Positions 5,051-7,962 of a stretch of 7,962 nt of DNA are shown one piece after another. Source of the stretch: an uncultured Candidatus Melainabacteria bacterium (GTDB lineage: Bacteria; Cyanobacteriota; Vampirovibrionia; Gastranaerophilales; Gastranaerophilaceae); the NCBI GenBank assembly GCA_946186335.1, contig CAMHMW010000082.1, positions 1 through 7,962 on the forward strand. The letters are read 5' to 3'. The notes under the pieces were generated by a model, which saw only the letters and a program-made list of their open reading frames with translations, had not been told where the DNA came from and ran no database searches. Each line of letters opens with the position of its first letter. Positions within the stretch are counted from its first letter, which is position 1. A program made the position numbers and the translations under genes.

Positions 5051-5710
5051 ATGCCTATAAAATTATTACTTGTAGAGGATTACAAACTGATGCGTGTCGG
5101 GCTTAAATCTCTGTTTGAAAAACAGGACGGGTTAGAAGTAACCTCGGAAGCCGAAAACGGAAATGAGGCGATAGAAAAATTTAAGAAAAATCATCCCGAT
5201 GTAACCCTTATGGATATCGGACTGCCCGATATAAGCGGAATTGAAGCCACAAAAAAAATTCTGGAACTAAATTCCGGAGCAAAAATTATAATGCTGACAT
5301 CTCACCTGAGCGAAAATGAGGTATTAGAATCCTTGCAGGCGGGGGCTTGTGCCTATGTTATGAAAGATATTAATACGGACATATTAAAGATGATAATAAA
5401 AACCATAAAAGACGGTGCAATGTGGATAGACCCTCTGGCTGTACCAATTTTGCGGGATAAGAGTTCAACCGTTGTGCCGCAGATGAAGATGTCACGGGCA
5501 ATGTTTCGTAAGCAGCACGCAAACCTTACCCAAAGAGAATATGAAGTGTTGAAACTTGTGGTGGACGGCAAATCGAATAACGAAATCGCCGAAGAACTCA
5601 CAATATCATCCCATACCGCAAAAGCGCATGTTTGTAACATTATCCAAAAACTTGTGGTCGATGACCGCACACAGGCCGCCGTCAAAGCATTGAAAGAGGG
5701 TTTGGTTTAG
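5051..5710 (+). CDS. Response regulator, NarL/LuxR family
   Basis: A two-component transcription factor of 219 residues, with a receiver domain at about 3-120 and a LuxR-type helix-turn-helix at about 158-218. Receiver residues are all present: acidic pair E9-D10, phosphorylated D55 in LMDIGLPD, T83 in MLTSH, and K105 in VMKD. The DNA-binding domain starts LTQREYEVLKLVVDGKSN, and its recognition helix lies near SSHTAKAHVCNI. The start is set by TAAGGAG at 5038-5044, 6 bases upstream. No histidine kinase lies in this window, so its partner and signal are unknown. The gene is probably transcribed alone and ends before a convergent terminator. Confidence 0.95.
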   Translation: MPIKLLLVEDYKLMRVGLKSLFEKQDGLEVTSEAENGNEAIEKFKKNHPDVTLMDIGLPDISGIEATKKILELNSGAKIIMLTSHLSENEVLESLQAGACAYVMKDINTDILKMIIKTIKDGAMWIDPLAVPILRDKSSTVVPQMKMSRAMFRKQHANLTQREYEVLKLVVDGKSNNEIAEELTISSHTAKAHVCNIIQKLVVDDRTQAAVKALKEGLV

Positions 5711-5738
5711 CGGTTTTTGAGTTTGTTGGGCAAGTAAT

Positions 5739-5810
5739 GTAGGGTGGGTAAAGCGTAAGCGTACCCACCAAAATTATAATGGTGGGCACATTTCATTTTG
5801 CCCACCCTAC
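5739..5810. repeat. Double, mirror-image GTAGGGTGGG repeat (copy C)
   Basis: Two hairpins face each other. The first (5743-5769) has arms GGTGGGTA and TACCCACC with interior AAGCGTAAGCG. The second (5781-5806) has arms GGTGGGCA and TGCCCACC. The outer ends GTAGGGTGGG (5739-5748) and CCCACCCTAC (5801-5810) are also perfect complements, so the whole 72 bases can fold as one cruciform or as two hairpins. A lone GTTGGGCA at 5725-5732 matches one arm of the TGCAG hairpin at 331-355. Confidence 0.8.
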
Positions 5811-5831
5811 TTCTGTCCGAGAAAAATTTTT

Positions 5832-5849
5832 GTCGGGTTAAAACCAGAC
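5832..5849 (+). repeat. GTCGGG hairpin repeat, copy 3
   Basis: GTCGGGTTAAAACCAGAC folds with GTC/GAC and GGTT/AACC pairs. It is preceded by TTTTT, and like the other copies lies in intergenic sequence beside a GTAGGGTGGGCA repeat cluster. Confidence 0.5.
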
Positions 5850-5897
5850 AAAAAACAAGCGGAGTGTAAAATTTACACCCCGCTTGTTGTATTTTTT
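5845..5897. terminator. Bidirectional terminator between the response regulator and nusA
   Basis: A 16-position stem (5855-5870 with 5872-5887) is flanked by a T run at 5892-5897 for + transcripts and an A run at 5850-5855 (T run on the minus strand). Its one irregular position (5863 with 5879) is an A-C mismatch in + RNA but a G-U wobble in minus RNA. It therefore fits best as the nusA operon terminator while also stopping the convergent gene. Confidence 0.85.
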
Positions 5898-5902
5898 AAC
5901 CG

Positions 5903-7153
5903 TTATTCTTCTTCGGTTTCTTCTGTTTCTTCTGTGACTTCTTCTGCCAAATCTTCTTCGTCAACTGCCTGTTGATTCATTTCTTCTTCAATTTCTTCCT
6001 GAAGTTCATCGGGATCAACAACATCTTCAACAGAGTTTTCAGCAGGTTCTTCTTCATATTCATAGTTCTGAACATCAGAATTTTCAGCCTGCTCCATTTG
6101 TGAAACCGATTTAATATCAATCTTCCAGTTTGTCAGTTTGTGAGCAAGTCTTACGTTTTGACCTTCACGACCGATAGCAAGTGACAACTGGTCATCCGGA
6201 ACAACCACTAACGCTTCATGTGCGAACTCATCATCAGCCATAATGTCAACAGATACAACTCTTGCAGGTGAAAGTGCGTTTACAATGTATTCAACCGGGT
6301 CTTCAGAATATCTTACGATATCAATTTTTTCGTTTTTAAGTTCCGAAACAATCGTCTGAATACGGCTTCCGCGAGGTCCGATACATGCTCCGACAGAATC
6401 AACCTCAGGGTCGTTTGACCATACGGCAATTTTTGTTCTGTAACCTGCCTCACGAGAAATTGATTTAATTTCTACAATTCCGTCTTCAATTTCAGGAACT
6501 TCAAGTTCAAACAATTCTCTTACGATTTCGGCATGACCGTGAGAAACGATAACCTGCGGCAATCTTGTTGTTTCTTTAACATTCAGGACAAATACTCTGA
6601 TTCTGTTTCCGGGTTTGTAGTATTCTCCGGGGATTTGTTCTTTTCTCGGCATAATTGCATCGGTTTTGCCGATGTTTACGATTACATTGCGTCTTTCGTC
6701 AACTTTTTGGATAATACCGGTGATAAGTGTTCCTTTTTTATCCAAAAATTCGTTCAGAACCAAATTTCTTTCAGCCTCTCTGATACGCTGTGTCAGAACC
6801 TGATTAGCAGCCTGAGCCGCAATTCTTCCGAATTGTTCGGGAGTTACTTCAAGTTTAACTTCATCACCGAGTTCAACATCTTCGTCAATTTCTTTTGCTT
6901 CAGCAAGTGAAATTTCATTATCAGGGTCTTCAACTTTTTCTACAACGGTTTTACCTTTAAAAATACCGATTTCGCCTGACTGTTCATCCAGATATGCTTC
7001 AACATTTTCAATTTCTTTAATTCTTAAATGTTTTTTGTAAGCCGCTACCATAGCATCACACAAAGAAGATATTACAACTTCTTTTGAGATGCCTTTTTCT
7101 CTTTCCAGTTCTTCGAAAACTTCGTTTAAGTTTCCTGCTCCAATTTTAATCAT
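5903..7153 (-). CDS. nusA: Transcription termination/antitermination factor NusA
   Basis: Binds RNA polymerase and nascent RNA, and modulates pausing, termination and antitermination. The 416 residues show an N-terminal polymerase-binding domain (about 1-130, EVFEELEREKGISKE early on), an S1 domain (about 138-205, starting KKGTLITGIIQKV), KH1 with GACIGPRGSRIQ (255-266) and KH2 with SLAIGREGQNVRLA (324-337). The E. coli C-terminal acidic repeat domains are absent. Instead a tail of about 65 residues, mostly Glu, Asp and Gln, follows KH2 and ends in a run of TEE repeats. The start is ATG at 7153-7151 with AAAGGA 10 bases upstream. An in-frame ATG at 7216 would add 21 residues encoded partly by repeat DNA and is rejected. 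It lies downstream of rimP and the GIY-YIG gene, and probably depends on transcription through them. Confidence 0.96.
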   Translation of the reverse strand: MIKIGAGNLNEVFEELEREKGISKEVVISSLCDAMVAAYKKHLRIKEIENVEAYLDEQSGEIGIFKGKTVVEKVEDPDNEISLAEAKEIDEDVELGDEVKLEVTPEQFGRIAAQAANQVLTQRIREAERNLVLNEFLDKKGTLITGIIQKVDERRNVIVNIGKTDAIMPRKEQIPGEYYKPGNRIRVFVLNVKETTRLPQVIVSHGHAEIVRELFELEVPEIEDGIVEIKSISREAGYRTKIAVWSNDPEVDSVGACIGPRGSRIQTIVSELKNEKIDIVRYSEDPVEYIVNALSPARVVSVDIMADDEFAHEALVVVPDDQLSLAIGREGQNVRLAHKLTNWKIDIKSVSQMEQAENSDVQNYEYEEEPAENSVEDVVDPDELQEEIEEEMNQQAVDEEDLAEEVTEETEETEEE

Positions 7154-7198
7154 GTGTTTATTTTCCTTTCGTTTTGTTTTTAATCCTTTATTTATGTT

Positions 7199-7297
7199 GC
7201 AAAATTTCTTCGTCATTCAGAGCCAAGTTGAGCAGAAGTATAAATCTAAACGATGCCGTTCAATATAAACCTCGGCGTGGAATCTAAGAAATTTTGC
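7199..7297. repeat. Left GTCATTC...GAATCTA element with 12-bp inverted ends
   Basis: GCAAAATTTCTT (7199-7210) and AAGAAATTTTGC (7286-7297) are perfect inverted copies. They enclose an element that begins GTCATTCAGAG (7212-7222) and ends GAATCTAA (7280-7287). These ends recur, in opposite orientation, upstream of the GIY-YIG gene at 7612-7643. The last 17 or so codons and the stop of that gene are inside this element. Confidence 0.65.
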
Positions 7298-7599
7298 CGT
7301 AAATTCTTTTGTATTATTTCATTATATAAATCTTTCCATTGTTTATTATTTTCCTCTATTAAATTTATCTTATATTGTCTTGATTTTCCTTTTATAAATT
7401 TTTCTCTGTTTATTGCTGTTTCTATACTATCGGAAATTTCATAATATACCAGTTTACATAGTTTATATTTTTTACTAAACCCTTCCACAACTTCGTTTTT
7501 ATGTTCCCATATTCTTTTTACGAGATTTGAAGTTACACCGGTATATAATGTTGTATTATTGTAATTCGTTAGAATATATACATAGCCTTGTTTTTCCAT
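7246..7599 (-). CDS. GIY-YIG nuclease domain protein (UPF0213/YhbQ-like)
   Basis: A single-domain endonuclease-fold protein of 117 residues. The signature is visible as GYVYIL (5-10), then LYTGVT (18-23), the catalytic arginine candidate R29 in VKRIWEHK, GFSKKY at 40-45, and E66 in NREKFIKGKSR, the probable metal-binding glutamate. Stand-alone proteins of this kind are usually about 80-100 residues and their role is poorly known. The last 20 residues here (FLDSTPRFILNGIV and neighbours) go beyond the domain and are encoded by the downstream repeat. The ATG at 7599 has AAGGA about 4 bases upstream. The gene is more AT-rich than its neighbours: 10 of 60 bases are G or C at 7321-7380, against 26 of 60 at 6121-6180 in nusA. 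It lies between rimP and nusA, framed by inverted repeats, which suggests insertion. Confidence 0.93.
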   Translation of the reverse strand: MEKQGYVYILTNYNNTTLYTGVTSNLVKRIWEHKNEVVEGFSKKYKLCKLVYYEISDSIETAINREKFIKGKSRQYKINLIEENNKQWKDLYNEIIQKNLRQNFLDSTPRFILNGIV

Positions 7600-7611
7600 A
7601 GTTTCCTTTTA

Positions 7612-7643
7612 TTAGATTCTTCGGGCTTTGCCCTCTGAATGAC
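7612..7643 (-). repeat. Right GTCATTC...GAATCTA element
   Basis: On the minus strand this 32-base element opens with GTCATTCAGAG and ends GAATCTAA. It folds as ATTC/GAAT, a purine 3-by-3 internal loop (AGA opposite GAA), GGGC/GCCC and an AAA loop. It sits in the 77-base gap between the rimP stop and the GIY-YIG start, just upstream of that gene's ribosome binding site. Confidence 0.7.
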
Positions 7644-7676
7644 AAAAAAACTTAATGTCTTATCGTCCTAACATCT

Positions 7677-7962
7677 TTAATCAATATACAACTTCGCAGA
7701 GTGTATGTTTTCTTTCGGGATTTTCAGTTCCACTCCGTCTTCAAAGCGGAAAAATGTCAGTCCCTCATTTGTGTCATAGTCAACAAGTTCACCCTTAAAG
7801 ATTTTTTCTGTTTCACCCTCTAACGGCTCTTTAAGTTTTATACTTATGCGTTTGCCCTTGAAGATTATGAACTCTTTTTCTGATTTGAACTTGCGCTCTA
7901 ATCCGGGGGATGAAACTTCCAGATAATACTTAACAGGAATTATCTCATCCAAAAACCCTTCT
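7677..7962 (-). CDS. rimP: Ribosome maturation factor RimP (C-terminal part)
   Basis: RimP assists 30S subunit assembly. The frame is open to the window edge and 94 residues are visible, about two thirds of a typical protein of roughly 150; the start is outside. The family signature YYLEVSSPGLER is present, followed by the C-terminal SH3-like domain (FKGKRISIKLKEPLEG, then KGELVDYD, then a final IPKENIHSAKLYID). A TTG at 7952 lies in the middle of the conserved domain and is not a start; the frame continues upstream with EGF. rimP is commonly directly followed by nusA; here 523 bases separate the rimP stop from the nusA start because the GIY-YIG gene and repeats intervene. Confidence 0.95.
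   Translation of the reverse strand, partial: EGFLDEIIPVKYYLEVSSPGLERKFKSEKEFIIFKGKRISIKLKEPLEGETEKIFKGELVDYDTNEGLTFFRFEDGVELKIPKENIHSAKLYID

Larger units (their letters stand above)
7199..7643 (-). mobile_element. Putative repeat-framed GIY-YIG cassette
   Basis: The unit comprises the GIY-YIG gene and the two oppositely oriented elements that share GTCATTCAGAG and GAATCTAA ends. GTCATTCAGAG at 7212-7222 and CTCTGAATGAC at 7633-7643 are perfect 11-base inverted repeats at its borders. No clear target-site duplication is seen. Mobility is inferred from position inside a normally tight operon, the different base composition and the framing repeats. It is not shown directly. Confidence 0.4.

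Noticed and set aside
5353..5685. 110-codon open frame antisense to the response regulator
   Set aside because: It is a shadow of a well-supported gene and has no family features.
6533..6910. 125-codon open frame antisense to nusA
   Set aside because: Its Phe/Ser-rich translation is what the complement of Glu- and Asn-rich coding gives; nusA is certain on the other strand.
7154..7216. Upstream in-frame ATG that would extend nusA by 21 residues
   Set aside because: The extension is partly repeat DNA and basic low-complexity sequence; ATG 7153 has AAAGGA upstream and matches where NusA proteins usually begin.

Overview
This is an AT-rich, gene-dense bacterial segment read with the standard code. 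It has consensus-like sigma-70 promoters, AAGGAG-type ribosome binding sites and T-tailed terminators. A one-cluster ferredoxin, a short NusA with an acidic tail, and intergenic GTAGGGTGGGCA-type repeats would fit a non-photosynthetic cyanobacterial relative from gut (Melainabacteria/Gastranaerophilales). That assignment is a tentative inference from style, not from a marker gene.

Layout. Positions 1-148 hold the 3' end of an unrecognised gene, closed by a terminator. Positions 198-600 hold no gene but a dense cluster of small palindromic repeats. A strong promoter then drives deoB (phosphopentomutase, 640-1812). A separate promoter with a 5'-leader hairpin drives a 58-residue ferredoxin (1909-2085), closed by its own terminator. 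Next comes a probable three-gene operon: map (methionine aminopeptidase, corrected start 2208), a protein of unknown function (2969-3628) and a three-helix membrane protein with TPR-like repeats (3643-4851). After a repeat-bearing spacer comes an orphan NarL/LuxR-type response regulator (5051-5710). It converges on nusA across a bidirectional terminator.

The right part is on the minus strand: rimP (its start lies beyond the window), then a small GIY-YIG nuclease gene, then nusA (corrected start 7153). rimP and nusA are a widespread conserved pair for ribosome maturation and transcription elongation. Here the nuclease gene sits between them, framed by two oppositely oriented short repeats that share the ends GTCATTCAGAG and GAATCTAA. 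This looks like an insertion of a repeat-associated nuclease cassette into a core operon, and is the most interesting item.

The second theme is the intergenic repeat system. At least three families of small hairpins recur in the three + strand spacers at 198-600, 4847-4956 and 5725-5850. Copies differ mainly by changes that keep the stems paired, which points to selection on, or propagation through, the folded form. In two spacers the cluster is bracketed by longer inverted repeats.
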